DNA from: Thermocrispum municipale DSM 44069
Lineage (GTDB): Bacteria; Actinomycetota; Actinomycetes; Mycobacteriales; Pseudonocardiaceae
Direction: 5' to 3'
Length of the DNA: 64,000 nucleotides
Assembly: GCF_000427825.1 (NCBI RefSeq)
Contig: NZ_ATYT01000012.1
Location: forward strand, 1 to 64,000
Part shown: positions 18,455 through 27,710 of the stretch, piece by piece
Layout of the letters: the number at the start of each line of letters is the position of its first letter
How positions within the stretch are numbered: position 1 is the stretch's first letter
Position numbers and translations under genes: made by a program
The notes under the pieces: model-generated
Told to the model about the DNA's origin: nothing
Database searches by the model: none
Seen by the model: only the letters and a program-made list of their open reading frames with translations

Positions 18455-18922
18455 GTGAGCACAGTGCGCGTCGAATCCGTCCTCGAAGCCGACGCGGACG
18501 ATGTGTGGTCGGTCATGCAACGGCCGGACACGGTGCGCTACGTGCTCAGGCCGTGGATCTGGCTGCCCGCGGTGAACGGACGCAGCGACCTCGCTCGGGA
18601 GGGGGCCTCGCTGACCGGGTGGATGTTCCTGCTGTACGTCATCCCGCTGGGCAGATACACGATCACCGTCGCAGACGTCGACCCGATGAACCGGACCGTG
18701 CGGACCCGAGAACACGGCGGCGTAGTTCGTAGCTGGCAGCACACGCTGCACGCGGAACCGCTCGAACCCGGGCGTTGTCGCTACACCGACACGGTGCTGA
18801 TCGACGCCGGCCTGTTCACGCCGGTCGTGACGGCGTTCGCTCGGGCTCTGTTCCGCTACCGGCATTGGCGCTGGTGGCGACTGGTGCGGCGCGGGGACCT
18901 CGGTTCGGCCGCCAAGGGGTAA
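18455..18922 (+). CDS. SRPBCC (START-like) family protein
   Basis: A 155-residue protein beginning STVRVESVLEADADDVWSVMQRPDTVRYV, the usual opening of a polyketide-cyclase/START-like fold with an internal ligand cavity. It ends with a basic helix rich in Arg and Trp (RYRHWRWWRLVRR), which may contact membranes. GTG start, four bases after the DUF488 stop. Ligand and function unknown. Confidence 0.75.
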   Translation: MSTVRVESVLEADADDVWSVMQRPDTVRYVLRPWIWLPAVNGRSDLAREGASLTGWMFLLYVIPLGRYTITVADVDPMNRTVRTREHGGVVRSWQHTLHAEPLEPGRCRYTDTVLIDAGLFTPVVTAFARALFRYRHWRWWRLVRRGDLGSAAKG

Positions 18923-18964
18923 TCCGAGTGAGGCGGCCAACAGCCGGTTCGTAGACTTCTGGGC

Positions 18965-21589
18965 GTGACCGACAACGCTTCTCGCCCCAGCACGAATCTG
19001 CCCACCGCGTGGAACCCGGCCGACCACGAGGCCGAGCTGTACCAGCGGTGGGTAGACGCGGGCTACTTCACGGCGGAGGCGGGCTCGGAGAAGCCGCCGT
19101 ACACCATCGTGCTCCCGCCGCCGAACGTCACCGGCGCGATGCACATGGGGCACGCGCTCGACCACACGCTGATGGACGCGCTCACCCGCAGGCGCCGCAT
19201 GCAGGGCTACAACGTGCTCTGGCTGCCCGGCATGGACCACGCGGGCATCGCGACCCAGAACGTGGTGGAGCGCGAGCTGGCCAACGAGGGTCTGTCCCGG
19301 CACGACCTCGGCAGGGAGAAGTTCGTCGAGCGCGTGTGGGAGTGGAAGGAGACCTACGGCGGCAAGATCCTCGACCAGATGCGCCGCCTGGGCGACGGCG
19401 TGGACTGGACGCGCGAGCGCTTCACGATGGACAGCCAGCTGTCCCGCGCGGTGCTGACGATCTTCAAGAAGCTGTACGAGGACGGCCTGATCTACCGCGC
19501 CGAGCGCATCATCAACTGGTGCCCGCGCTGCCACACCGCGCTGTCGGACATCGAGGTGGAGCACGCCGACGTCGACGGCGAGCTGGTGTCCATCCGCTAC
19601 GGCGACGGCGAGAACTCCATCGTGGTCGCGACCACGCGGGCCGAGACCATGCTCGGTGACACCGCGGTGGCGGTGCACCCCGACGACGACCGGTACAAGC
19701 ACCTGGTCGGCACGGAGGTGGAGCTGCCGCTGACCGGCCGGATGATCCCGATCGTGGCCGACGAGCACGTCGACCCGGAGTTCGGCACCGGCGCGGTCAA
19801 GGTCACCCCGGCGCACGACCCGAACGACTTCGAGATCGGCAAGCGGCACGACCTGCCGATGCTGACGATCATGGACGAGCAGGCCGTGGTCACCGCCCCC
19901 GGCCCGTTCCAGGGCCTGGACCGGTTCGAGGCACGGCCCGCGGTCGTCGCCGCGCTGCGGGAACAGGGCCGGATCGTCGCCGAGAAGCGGCCGTACGTGC
20001 ACGCGGTCGGGCATTGCTCCCGGTGCGACACGGTCGTCGAACCGCGGCTGTCCATGCAGTGGTGGGTCCGCGTGGCGCCGCTGGCGAAGGCGGCAGGCGA
20101 CGCGGTCCGCGACGGGCGCACGACCATCCACCCGCCGGAGCTGGCCAAGCGCTACTTCGACTGGGTCGACGACATGCACGACTGGTGCATCTCGCGCCAG
20201 CTGTGGTGGGGCCACCGCATCCCGGTCTACTACGGCCCGGAAGGCAAAGAGATCTGCCTCGGCCCGGACGACGAGCTGCCGCCGGGGGAGTGGGAGCAGG
20301 ACAGCGACGTCCTGGACACCTGGTTCTCCTCGGGCCTGTGGCCGTTCTCCACGCTGGGCTGGCCGGACGACACCGCCGACCTGCGCACGTTCTACCCGAC
20401 ATCCGTGCTGGTCACCGGCTACGACATCCTGTTCTTCTGGGTGGCCAGGATGATGATGCTGGGCACGTACGCGATGGACGGCAAGCAGCCGTTCGACCAC
20501 GTGTTCCTGCACGGCCTGATCCGCGACGCGACGGGCAAGAAGATGTCCAAGTCGCGCGGCAACGTCATCGACCCGCTGGACTGGCTGAACGAGTTCGGCG
20601 CGGACGCCACCCGGTTCACGCTGGCCCGGGGTGCGAACCCGGGCAGCGACATGGCCATCGCCGCGGAGTGGGCCGCGGGCTCCCGGAACTTCTGCACCAA
20701 GCTGTGGAACGCCAGCCGCTTCGCGCTGATGAACGGCGCGAAGGTGGCCGAGCTGCCGGAGCGATCCGAGTTGACCGACGCCGACCGGTGGATCCTCGAC
20801 AAGCTCGACGCGTTGGTCGTCGACGTGGACGAGCGGTTCGAGCAGTTCGAGTTCGCCAAGTTGTGCGACGCGCTCTACCACTTCACGTGGGACGAGTTCT
20901 GTGACTGGTACGTCGAGCTGGCCAAGGTGCAGCTGGCCGAGGGCGGCGACCGGGCGGAGACCACGCGGGTGGTCCTCGGCCGGGTGCTGGACACGCTGCT
21001 GCGGCTGCTGCACCCGGTGATCCCGTTCGTCACCGAGGTGCTGTGGACGTCGCTCACCGGTGGCGAGTCGCTGGTCATCGCCGAGTGGCCGAAGGCGACG
21101 AAGGCGCCTGCCGACGAGGCCGCGGCGACCCGCATCGCCGACGTGCAGCGGCTGGTCACCGAGATCCGGCGCTTCCGCTCCGACCAGGGCCTCAAGCCGG
21201 GGCAGCGGGTGGCGGCTCGCTTGTCCGGCGACGGCCTGCAGGAGCTGGCCGCGCACGAGCAGGCGGTTCGCTCGCTGGCGCGGTTGAACGCCCCGGAGGA
21301 GGGCTTCAGCACCACGGTGTCGGTCGACGTGAACCTGACCTCGGGTGTGGTGGCCGTCGAGCTGGACCTGTCCGGCGCGGTCGACGTGGCCGCGGAGCGC
21401 AAGCGGGCGGAGAAGGACCTGGCGGCAGCGCGCAAGGAGCTCGAGCAGACGGAGAAGAAGCTGGCCAACCCGAGCTTCTTGGAGAAGGCGCCGGCCGCGG
21501 TGGTGGAGAAGATCCGAGCCCGCAAGGCGGCCGCGGAAGCCGACATCGAGCGGATCACCGCGCGGCTGGAGTCGCTGCCGACCGCCTGA
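18965..21589 (+). CDS. valS: Valyl-tRNA synthetase
   Basis: An 874-residue class Ia synthetase. The HIGH box appears as HMGH in [18 protein letters not shown], the KMSKS loop is intact ([10 protein letters not shown]), the editing domain carries [13 protein letters not shown], and the C-terminal coiled coil ([25 protein letters not shown]) is present. It charges tRNA-Val. TAGACT (18952-18957) ends seven bases before the GTG start and no ribosome site is visible, suggesting a leaderless transcript. No T-box leader is seen. In relatives folC follows directly; here about 16.6 kb intervene. Confidence 0.98.
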   Translation: MTDNASRPSTNLPTAWNPADHEAELYQRWVDAGYFTAEAGSEKPPYTIVLPPPNVTGAMHMGHALDHTLMDALTRRRRMQGYNVLWLPGMDHAGIATQNVVERELANEGLSRHDLGREKFVERVWEWKETYGGKILDQMRRLGDGVDWTRERFTMDSQLSRAVLTIFKKLYEDGLIYRAERIINWCPRCHTALSDIEVEHADVDGELVSIRYGDGENSIVVATTRAETMLGDTAVAVHPDDDRYKHLVGTEVELPLTGRMIPIVADEHVDPEFGTGAVKVTPAHDPNDFEIGKRHDLPMLTIMDEQAVVTAPGPFQGLDRFEARPAVVAALREQGRIVAEKRPYVHAVGHCSRCDTVVEPRLSMQWWVRVAPLAKAAGDAVRDGRTTIHPPELAKRYFDWVDDMHDWCISRQLWWGHRIPVYYGPEGKEICLGPDDELPPGEWEQDSDVLDTWFSSGLWPFSTLGWPDDTADLRTFYPTSVLVTGYDILFFWVARMMMLGTYAMDGKQPFDHVFLHGLIRDATGKKMSKSRGNVIDPLDWLNEFGADATRFTLARGANPGSDMAIAAEWAAGSRNFCTKLWNASRFALMNGAKVAELPERSELTDADRWILDKLDALVVDVDERFEQFEFAKLCDALYHFTWDEFCDWYVELAKVQLAEGGDRAETTRVVLGRVLDTLLRLLHPVIPFVTEVLWTSLTGGESLVIAEWPKATKAPADEAAATRIADVQRLVTEIRRFRSDQGLKPGQRVAARLSGDGLQELAAHEQAVRSLARLNAPEEGFSTTVSVDVNLTSGVVAVELDLSGAVDVAAERKRAEKDLAAARKELEQTEKKLANPSFLEKAPAAVVEKIRARKAAAEADIERITARLESLPTA

Positions 21590-21635
21590 TCACCGGCCCG
21601 CGGGGTCGGCGACCTGCGTAGCACCAACGACGCCG

Positions 21636-21678
21636 ATCAACCCTCGGCCGCCATCCCGCGGTCGGGGGTTGATTGCTT
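21636..21678 (+). terminator. Probable terminator of valS
   Basis: ATCAACCC (21636-21643) and GGGTTGAT (21666-21673) form a perfect 8-bp stem over a GC-rich 22-nt loop that can fold further, followed by TGCTTCT. The T-run is weak. Confidence 0.65.
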
Positions 21679-21734
21679 CTCCGACTTCCGCGTGGCTCGA
21701 GGTGGAGACGGACCGGCCTGGTTATTGTTGCGGT

Positions 21735-22517
21735 ATGAGCAACTCGGGGAGCGACGGTGGGTCGGGCGTGGTGCAGTCGGTGGATCGCGCCATCGAAATC
21801 CTGGAGCTGCTCGCGCGCACCGGCGAGTCCGGCATCACCGAGATCGCCGCACACCTCGGCGTGCACAAGTCGACCGCCTCACGGCTGGTCTACACGCTGC
21901 AGAAGCGTGAACTGGTCGAACAGCACGGTGAGCGCGGCCGGTTCACCCTCGGGCTGGGCGTTCTCCGGTTCACCGGTGCGGCGTCGAACCAGTCGGAGAT
22001 CGTCCGCGTCGGCACCCCGCTGTGTGAGGCGCTGGCGGAGAAGCTCGGGGAGTCGGTGCACATCGCGGTCCTGGACGGCACCGACGTGATCAACGTGTGC
22101 GAAGCTCGCGGCCCTTCGGCGATCTCCACCCAGGAGTGGACCGGCAGGCCCACCCCGCCGCACACCTCGTCCAGCGGCAAGGTGCTGCTGGCCGCCGCGC
22201 CGCGGGAACGGCAGGAACTGGTGCTCAGCCGAGGTTTGGAGGCTTGCGCGCCACGCACGATCACCGACCCGCACCGCCTGCGCGAGGAACTGGAACGGGT
22301 TCGCAAGGACGGCTACGCGGTGGCGATCGAGGAATTCGAGCCGGGCTTGCACGGCGTGGCCGTACCCGTGCGCGGCAAGGGCGATGACGTGATCGCCGCG
22401 ATCAGTGCGTCCGGCCCGTCCTACCGGATGAAGCGCACACAGATGCGGGACATGGTCGCCGAGCTGCGGATCGCCGCGCAGGACTTGTCCGCGCGTCTCG
22501 GCTACGCACGGCGATAG
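21735..22517 (+). CDS. IclR family transcriptional regulator (sulfatase locus)
   Basis: A 260-residue IclR protein: the winged helix is VDRAIEILELLARTGESGITEIAAHLGVHKSTASRLVYTL (about residues 16-55), and the effector domain contains SVHIAVLDGTDVINVCEARGP, PPHTSSSGKVLLAA and LHGVAVPVRGKGDDVIAAISASGP. TATTGT (21723-21728) ends six bases before the ATG and no ribosome site is visible, so it is probably leaderless. It lies 223 bp upstream of the sulfatase gene on the same strand, and the dyad at 22570-22608 is a plausible binding site. The inducer is unknown but may be a sulfate ester or its product. Confidence 0.9.
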   Translation: MSNSGSDGGSGVVQSVDRAIEILELLARTGESGITEIAAHLGVHKSTASRLVYTLQKRELVEQHGERGRFTLGLGVLRFTGAASNQSEIVRVGTPLCEALAEKLGESVHIAVLDGTDVINVCEARGPSAISTQEWTGRPTPPHTSSSGKVLLAAAPRERQELVLSRGLEACAPRTITDPHRLREELERVRKDGYAVAIEEFEPGLHGVAVPVRGKGDDVIAAISASGPSYRMKRTQMRDMVAELRIAAQDLSARLGYARR

Positions 22518-22569
22518 CGCCCGGAAGCAGGCTTGACACGCCCGCCGAGCAGCCTGCACCGTGGAAGTT

Positions 22570-22608
22570 GCATATAGTCCAATTAGTTGCGTAATGAGCG
22601 ACTATTGC
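22570..22608. promoter_or_regulatory. AT-rich dyad upstream of the sulfatase operon
   Basis: In otherwise GC-rich DNA, GCATATAGTC (22570-22579) and GACTATTGC (22600-22608) form an interrupted dyad, with AGTTGC/GCGACT (22585-22590, 22598-22603) nested inside. TATAGT (22573-22578) would serve as a -10 element. This is a reasonable operator for the IclR protein encoded just upstream. Confidence 0.45.
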
Positions 22609-22740
22609 CAATGGTCGACCCGGCGTTCGCGTGCTCGCGCGCCTTCGTGCCCTGACCCGGGCAGTCCCTGCCCGAGCCGTACGCCGGTTGACGAGCTTCT
22701 CCGGCGCAGGCCGGGCAGGAGAGCACGAAGGAGGATCGCG

Positions 22741-25101
22741 ATGTCCGAACCGCAGGCCGGCAGGCACCACTTGCCGATCCCGGACGACCCCCGCCCGTCA
22801 GCGACAGCGGTGGATGTACGCGACCAGAGCCCGCAGTTCTCGCCACCGCAGCCGCTGCGGCCGCCCAAGGGAGCGCCGAACGTCGTCGTGGTGCTGATCG
22901 ACGACATGGGCTACGGCGCTCCGAGCGCGTACGGCGGGCCGTGCCACATGCCGACCGCGGAACGGCTGGCCGAGAACGGATTGCGCTACACGCGGTTCCA
23001 TGTCACGGCGCTGTGCTCGCCGACCCGTCAGGCGTTGCTGACCGGCCGTAACCACCACTCGGTCGGCATGGGCGTGACCACCGAAATGTGCAGCGCCGCG
23101 CCCGGCTACAACGGCATCCGGCCGCGGAGCGCAGCCACGCTGGCCCAGGTGCTGGCGGGCAACGGCTACAACACCGCGGCGTTCGGCAAGTGGCACCAGA
23201 CTCCGGTGCGGGACGTCAGCCCGGCGGGCCCGTTCGACCGGTGGCCGACGGGGGAGGGGTTCGAGAAGTTCTACGGCTTCCTCGCGGCCGAGATGAACCA
23301 CTGGTACCCCCTGCTGTTCGACGGGACGACGCCGATCGAGCCGGACAAACGGCCGGAGGACGGCTACCACCTGTCCGAGGACCTGGTGGATCAGGCCATC
23401 GCCTGGATCACCGACCAGCACACGCTGAAGCCGGACGTCCCGTTCTTCGTCTACCTGCCCTTCGGCGCCACGCACGCGCCGTACCACGTGCCGAAGGAAT
23501 ACCGGGAGGCCTACCGCGGCAAGTTCGACCACGGCTGGGACCGCCAACGCGAGATCACGCTGCAGCGGCAGAAGGAGCTGGGTGTCGTGCCGCCGGAGAC
23601 CGAGCTCGCGCCGTGGCCGGACGACGTCCCGCACTGGGACGAGCTGTCCGAGACCGAGAAGCGTGCGGCCGCTTCGCTGATGGAGTTGTACGCCGGGTTC
23701 GCCGAGCACACCGACGCCCAGGTCGGCAGGCTGGTGGACGCGCTCGAGCGGCTCGGCGTGCTGGACGACACGCTGATCGTCTACATCCTGGGCGACAACG
23801 GCGCCTCCGGCGAGGGCGGCATCGGCGGGACGCTGAACGAGCACCGCATCGCCAGCGGGCTGGTCGACTCGGCCGAGTTCATCAATGCCCATGACGACGT
23901 GCTGGGGGATGCGACCACGCACGCGCACGGCCCGGTCGGCTGGGCGTTGGCGATGAACACGCCGTTCCAGTGGACCAAGCAGGTGGCGTCGCACTTCGGC
24001 GGCACCCGGGACGGGATGATCATGCATTGGCCGAAGGGGATCACCGATCGCGGTGGCATCCGGCACCAGTTCCACCACGTCATCGACATCATGCCGACGA
24101 TCCTGGACGTCGCGGGCATCCCACAGCCTTCCTCGGTCGACGGGGTGGCGCAGCAGCCGATCGAAGGGCTGAGCATGCGCTACACGTTCGACGACGCCGA
24201 GGCATCGGACCGGCGGCGCGTGCAGTACTTCGAGATGGTGGGCAATCGCGGCATCTACCACGACGGCTGGATGGCCGTCACCAGGCACGGCACGCCGTGG
24301 GAGATGGTGCAGTCCGGGCGCAAGTGCTACGACGACGACGTGTGGGAGCTCTACCACGTCGACGAGGACTTCGCGCAGGCACACGACCTCGCCGGCGAGT
24401 ACCCGGAGAAGCTGCGCGAGCTCCAGCAGCTGTTCATGATCGAAGCGGCGAAGTACAACGTCTTCCCACTGGACGACCGGATGACCGAACGGGAGAACCC
24501 GAAGGAGGCGGGCAGGCTCGACCTGCACGGCGACCGCGATTCGATCACGTTCCACGGTCCCGGCCTGCGGCTGACCGAGGAGACCGCGCCGAACGTCAAG
24601 AACCGGTCGTTCACCATCACCGCCGAGGTGGAGGTGCCCGAAGGCGGCGCGAACGGCGTGATCGTCGCCCAGGGCGGTCGCTTCGGCGGGTGGTCGTTCT
24701 ACGTGACGGACGGCAAGCCGAGCTACGCCTACAACTACTTCGGCCTGAGCGTCCAGAAGATCACCGCGCCGCAGCCGCTGCCTCCCGGCAGGCACGAGGT
24801 GGTGTTCGACTTCAGGTACCAGGGCGGAGGCGTCGGGCGCGGCGGCACCGGTCGCCTGCTCGTCGACGGCGAGAAGGTCGCCCAAGGCCAGATCGAGGCG
24901 ACCATTCCGTACTACTTCGCGTTCGACGAGACCTTCGACGTCGGCTGCGACCGCGCGACGCCGGTGACCGACGACTATCCGGTCGTGGACAACGCGTTCA
25001 CCGGCACGCTGCACACGGTGCGGTTCGACCTGGCCGACGACCAGTGCAGCGATGTGGCCAGCGAGCAGGCGAGGGAGCGTTACCGTGCCGCCCACGCCTG
25101 A
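22741..25101 (+). CDS. Arylsulfatase (formylglycine-dependent type I sulfatase)
   Basis: The 786-residue enzyme starts at ATG 22741 behind GAAGGAGG. The sulfatase core begins APNVVVVLIDDMGYGAPSAYGGP, where the Asp pair binds calcium. The modification signature CSPTRQALLTGRNHHSVGMG (Cys about 98) is the site converted to formylglycine. GKWHQTP, a metal-site GDNGASGEGG around 355 and a long C-terminal beta-rich region (about 600-780, FTITAEVEVPEGGANGVIVAQGG) follow. No signal peptide is apparent, so it is probably cytoplasmic. Its activator is encoded next, overlapping by 17 bp. Substrate unknown. Confidence 0.94.
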   Translation: MSEPQAGRHHLPIPDDPRPSATAVDVRDQSPQFSPPQPLRPPKGAPNVVVVLIDDMGYGAPSAYGGPCHMPTAERLAENGLRYTRFHVTALCSPTRQALLTGRNHHSVGMGVTTEMCSAAPGYNGIRPRSAATLAQVLAGNGYNTAAFGKWHQTPVRDVSPAGPFDRWPTGEGFEKFYGFLAAEMNHWYPLLFDGTTPIEPDKRPEDGYHLSEDLVDQAIAWITDQHTLKPDVPFFVYLPFGATHAPYHVPKEYREAYRGKFDHGWDRQREITLQRQKELGVVPPETELAPWPDDVPHWDELSETEKRAAASLMELYAGFAEHTDAQVGRLVDALERLGVLDDTLIVYILGDNGASGEGGIGGTLNEHRIASGLVDSAEFINAHDDVLGDATTHAHGPVGWALAMNTPFQWTKQVASHFGGTRDGMIMHWPKGITDRGGIRHQFHHVIDIMPTILDVAGIPQPSSVDGVAQQPIEGLSMRYTFDDAEASDRRRVQYFEMVGNRGIYHDGWMAVTRHGTPWEMVQSGRKCYDDDVWELYHVDEDFAQAHDLAGEYPEKLRELQQLFMIEAAKYNVFPLDDRMTERENPKEAGRLDLHGDRDSITFHGPGLRLTEETAPNVKNRSFTITAEVEVPEGGANGVIVAQGGRFGGWSFYVTDGKPSYAYNYFGLSVQKITAPQPLPPGRHEVVFDFRYQGGGVGRGGTGRLLVDGEKVAQGQIEATIPYYFAFDETFDVGCDRATPVTDDYPVVDNAFTGTLHTVRFDLADDQCSDVASEQARERYRAAHA

Positions 25102-26032
25102 CGCCGGACACTCGTGTTGCGCGGTGTCCGCCGAGCGGAGCAGCCACCGGCCGGCGGCCGTGGAATCGACGGCTCCACCCAGGACCGACGGCATGCTCCG
25201 GCTGGCCGGTGGCGAGTTCCTGATGGGCAGCGACGACCCACGCGCGTACCCGGAGGACGGCGAAGGCCCGGTCCACCGCGTCCGGGTGGACCCGTTCCTG
25301 ATCAGCCCCACCGCCGTCAGCAACGCGGAGTTCGCGGAGTTCGTCGAGGCGACCGGCTACCGCACGGACGCCGAGCGGTTCGGCTGGTCGTTCGTGTTCG
25401 GTGGCCTGCTACCGGATGACTTCCCGCCGACCCGCGGGGTGGCCGCCGCGCCGTGGTGGCGACAGGTCGAAGGCGCTGACTGGCGCCATCCGTACGGCCC
25501 GCAGTCCGATCTCGACGGTCTGGAGGACCATCCGGTCGTACACGTGTCATGGCACGACGCGGCCGCCTATTGCGCGTGGGCCGGGCTCCGGCTGCCGACC
25601 GAAGCCGAGTGGGAGTACGCCGCCCGCGGCGGGCTCACCGGCTGCGCGTTCCCGTGGGGCGACGAGCTCGAGCCCGGCGGCAAACATCGGATGAACGTGT
25701 GGCAGGGAACGTTCCCGCGGCACAACACGATGGACGACGGATGGCTGGGCACCTGCCCGGTGCGGGAGTACGAGCCGAACGGATTCGGCTTGTACAACAC
25801 CACCGGCAATGTGTGGGAGTGGTGCCACGACTGGTTCGACCCGACGTACTACCTGCGCCGGGTGTCGGACAATCCACGTGGGCCCGCAGGCGGAATGCTG
25901 CGGGCAGCCCGTGGCGGTTCGTACCTGTGTCACGAGTCGTACTGCCGCCGCTATCGCGTGAGCGCACGGCAGGGGCTGACACCGGATTCGTCGATGGGCA
26001 ATACCGGGTTCCGGGTGGCGGCCGACGTGTGA
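25085..26032 (+). CDS. Formylglycine-generating enzyme (FGE/SUMF1)
   Basis: A 315-residue protein of the SUMF1 fold. It has GGEFLMGSDDPRAYPEDGEGPVHRVRVDPF near the N-terminus, VHVSWHDAAAYCAWAGLRLPTEAEWEYAARGG in the middle, TTGNVWEWCHDWFD, and at the C-terminus GGSYLCHESYCRRYRVSARQG, whose two Cys bind copper in true FGEs. Their presence separates it from EgtB-type relatives. It oxidises the Cys of the adjacent sulfatase to formylglycine. The start is taken as GTG 25085, inside the sulfatase gene, behind GAGGGAG; upstream starts would overlap further. Confidence 0.93.
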   Translation: MPPTPDAGHSCCAVSAERSSHRPAAVESTAPPRTDGMLRLAGGEFLMGSDDPRAYPEDGEGPVHRVRVDPFLISPTAVSNAEFAEFVEATGYRTDAERFGWSFVFGGLLPDDFPPTRGVAAAPWWRQVEGADWRHPYGPQSDLDGLEDHPVVHVSWHDAAAYCAWAGLRLPTEAEWEYAARGGLTGCAFPWGDELEPGGKHRMNVWQGTFPRHNTMDDGWLGTCPVREYEPNGFGLYNTTGNVWEWCHDWFDPTYYLRRVSDNPRGPAGGMLRAARGGSYLCHESYCRRYRVSARQGLTPDSSMGNTGFRVAADV

Positions 26033-26044
26033 GGTCGCCGGGGG

Positions 26045-26175
26045 GGCGTGGGGCGGCCGAGGGGTCGCGCCGGACGCCGGACGGTGCGGGCTCCGCGCCC
26101 AACCTCGACATTTGCGGCCCCGCGCCGGACCCCGGACGATGCGAGCCGCACGCCGACCCCCGACGATGAGGTGGC
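26045..26175. repeat. Degenerate tandem repeat, about 28-bp units
   Basis: About four imperfect units of the type GCGCCGGACGCCGGACGGTG..., with GGACGCCGGACGGTGCG, GGACCCCGGACGATGCG and GACCCCCGACGATGAGG as successive variants. The array fills the gap between the convergent FGE and mmsA genes. No gene is seen here. Confidence 0.6.
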
Positions 26176-26213
26176 TCCCGCCGCGCCTGCGCTGCGGGAG
26201 CCACCTCCGGCAA

Positions 26214-27710
26214 TCAGTCGTTCTTCGGGAAGCCGAGGTCGACCCCGCCGTGCGACGGGTCGAGCCACCGGCTGGTGACCACCTTGGTCCGGGTGAAGAA
26301 GTGCATCGCGTCGGGACCGTAGGCGTGCGTGTCGCCGAACAGCGAGTTCTTCCAGCCGCCGAACGAGTAGTAGCCGACCGGCACCGGGATCGGCACGTTC
26401 ACACCGACCATGCCGACCTCCACCTCGTGCTGGAACCGACGCGCGGCACCGCCGTCGTTGGTGAAGATCGCGGTGCCGTTGCCGTAGTCGTTGGCGTTGA
26501 TCAGCGACACGGCCTCCGGGTAGGAGTGCGCGCGCACCACCGACAGCACCGGGCCGAAGATCTCGTCGGTGTAGATCGACATGTCCGGCTCGACGTGGTC
26601 GAACACCGTCGGGCCGAGCCAGAACCCGCCCGGCTCACCGTCGATGTCGTGCCCGCGGCCGTCCAGCGCCAGCGTGGCACCGGCCTGTACACCGGCGTCG
26701 ATGTACGAGGCCACCTTGTCCCGATGCTGCTTGGTCACCAGCGGACCCATCTCGCAGCCCGCACGGCGGCCGTCGCCGACGCGCAGCTTCTTGGCCCGTT
26801 CGACGATCTTGTCCACCAGCTCGTCGCCGACCGGGTCGACCGCGACCACCACGGACACCGCCATGCACCGTTCGCCCGCGGAGCCGAAACCTGCCGACAC
26901 GGCCGCGTCCGCCGCCTGGTCGAGGTTGGCGTCGGGCAGGACGACCATGTGGTTCTTGGCCCCGCCGAGCGCCTGCACCCGCTTCCCGTTCGCCGTCCCG
27001 GTCGAGTAGATGTAGCGGGCCACCGGAGTGGAGCCGACGAACGAGATCGCCTTGACGTCGTCGTGCGTCAGCAGACCGTCGACCGCGACCTTGTCGCCGT
27101 GCAGCACGGTGAGCAGCCCGTCCGGCAGGCCGGCCTCCCGCCACAGTCGGGCGACGAAGTTCGCCGCGGACGGGTCCTTCTCGCTCGGCTTGAGCACCAC
27201 GGCGTTGCCGCAGGCCAGCGCGCCCGGGATGAACCACAGCGGCACCATCGCCGGGAAGTTGAACGGCGAGATGACGCCGACGACGCCCAGCGGCTGCCGC
27301 AACGAGTACACGTCGACGTTGGTCGAGACGTTCTCGCTGAAGCCGCCCTTGAGCATCGCCGGGATGCCACAGGCGAAGTCGACCGACTCGATCCCGCGGG
27401 CGATCTCGCCGAGCGCGTCGCCGATGACCTTGCCGTGCTCGCTGGTGATGATCTCGGCCAGCTCCTGCTTGCGCTCGTCGAGCAGCCTGCGGAACGCGAA
27501 CAGCACCCGCTGCCGCGCCGTCAGTGACGTGTCGCGCCACTTGGCGAACGCCTCCTTGGCGCTCGCGACCGCCGCCTCGATCTCGCTCGGGCCGGCGAAG
27601 TCGACGTGCGCACGCACTTCACCGGTGGCCGGGTCGTAGACCTCACCGGTCCGCTCGGCGACGCCGTCCCAGTCCTTGCCGTTGATCCAATGCGTGATGC
27701 GTGCGGTCAT
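26214..27710 (-). CDS. mmsA: CoA-acylating methylmalonate/malonate-semialdehyde dehydrogenase
   Basis: A 498-residue aldehyde dehydrogenase with MmsA/IolA signatures: HWINGKDWDG at the N-terminus, GVVGVISPFNFPAMVPLWF, GGAKNHMVVLPDANLDQAADA, and the catalytic Cys in GSAGERCMAVS (about residue 285). MmsA enzymes convert malonate or methylmalonate semialdehyde with CoA to acetyl- or propionyl-CoA and CO2. Its start overlaps the aminotransferase stop by 4 bp, so the pair would take beta-alanine to acetyl-CoA, the end of reductive pyrimidine degradation. Valine catabolism is an alternative role. Confidence 0.93.
   Translation of the reverse strand: MTARITHWINGKDWDGVAERTGEVYDPATGEVRAHVDFAGPSEIEAAVASAKEAFAKWRDTSLTARQRVLFAFRRLLDERKQELAEIITSEHGKVIGDALGEIARGIESVDFACGIPAMLKGGFSENVSTNVDVYSLRQPLGVVGVISPFNFPAMVPLWFIPGALACGNAVVLKPSEKDPSAANFVARLWREAGLPDGLLTVLHGDKVAVDGLLTHDDVKAISFVGSTPVARYIYSTGTANGKRVQALGGAKNHMVVLPDANLDQAADAAVSAGFGSAGERCMAVSVVVAVDPVGDELVDKIVERAKKLRVGDGRRAGCEMGPLVTKQHRDKVASYIDAGVQAGATLALDGRGHDIDGEPGGFWLGPTVFDHVEPDMSIYTDEIFGPVLSVVRAHSYPEAVSLINANDYGNGTAIFTNDGGAARRFQHEVEVGMVGVNVPIPVPVGYYSFGGWKNSLFGDTHAYGPDAMHFFTRTKVVTSRWLDPSHGGVDLGFPKND

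Noticed and set aside
22533-22538. TTGACA as a -35 element for the sulfatase operon
   Set aside because: No -10 hexamer lies 16-18 bp downstream; the AT-rich TATAGT is 34 bp away.
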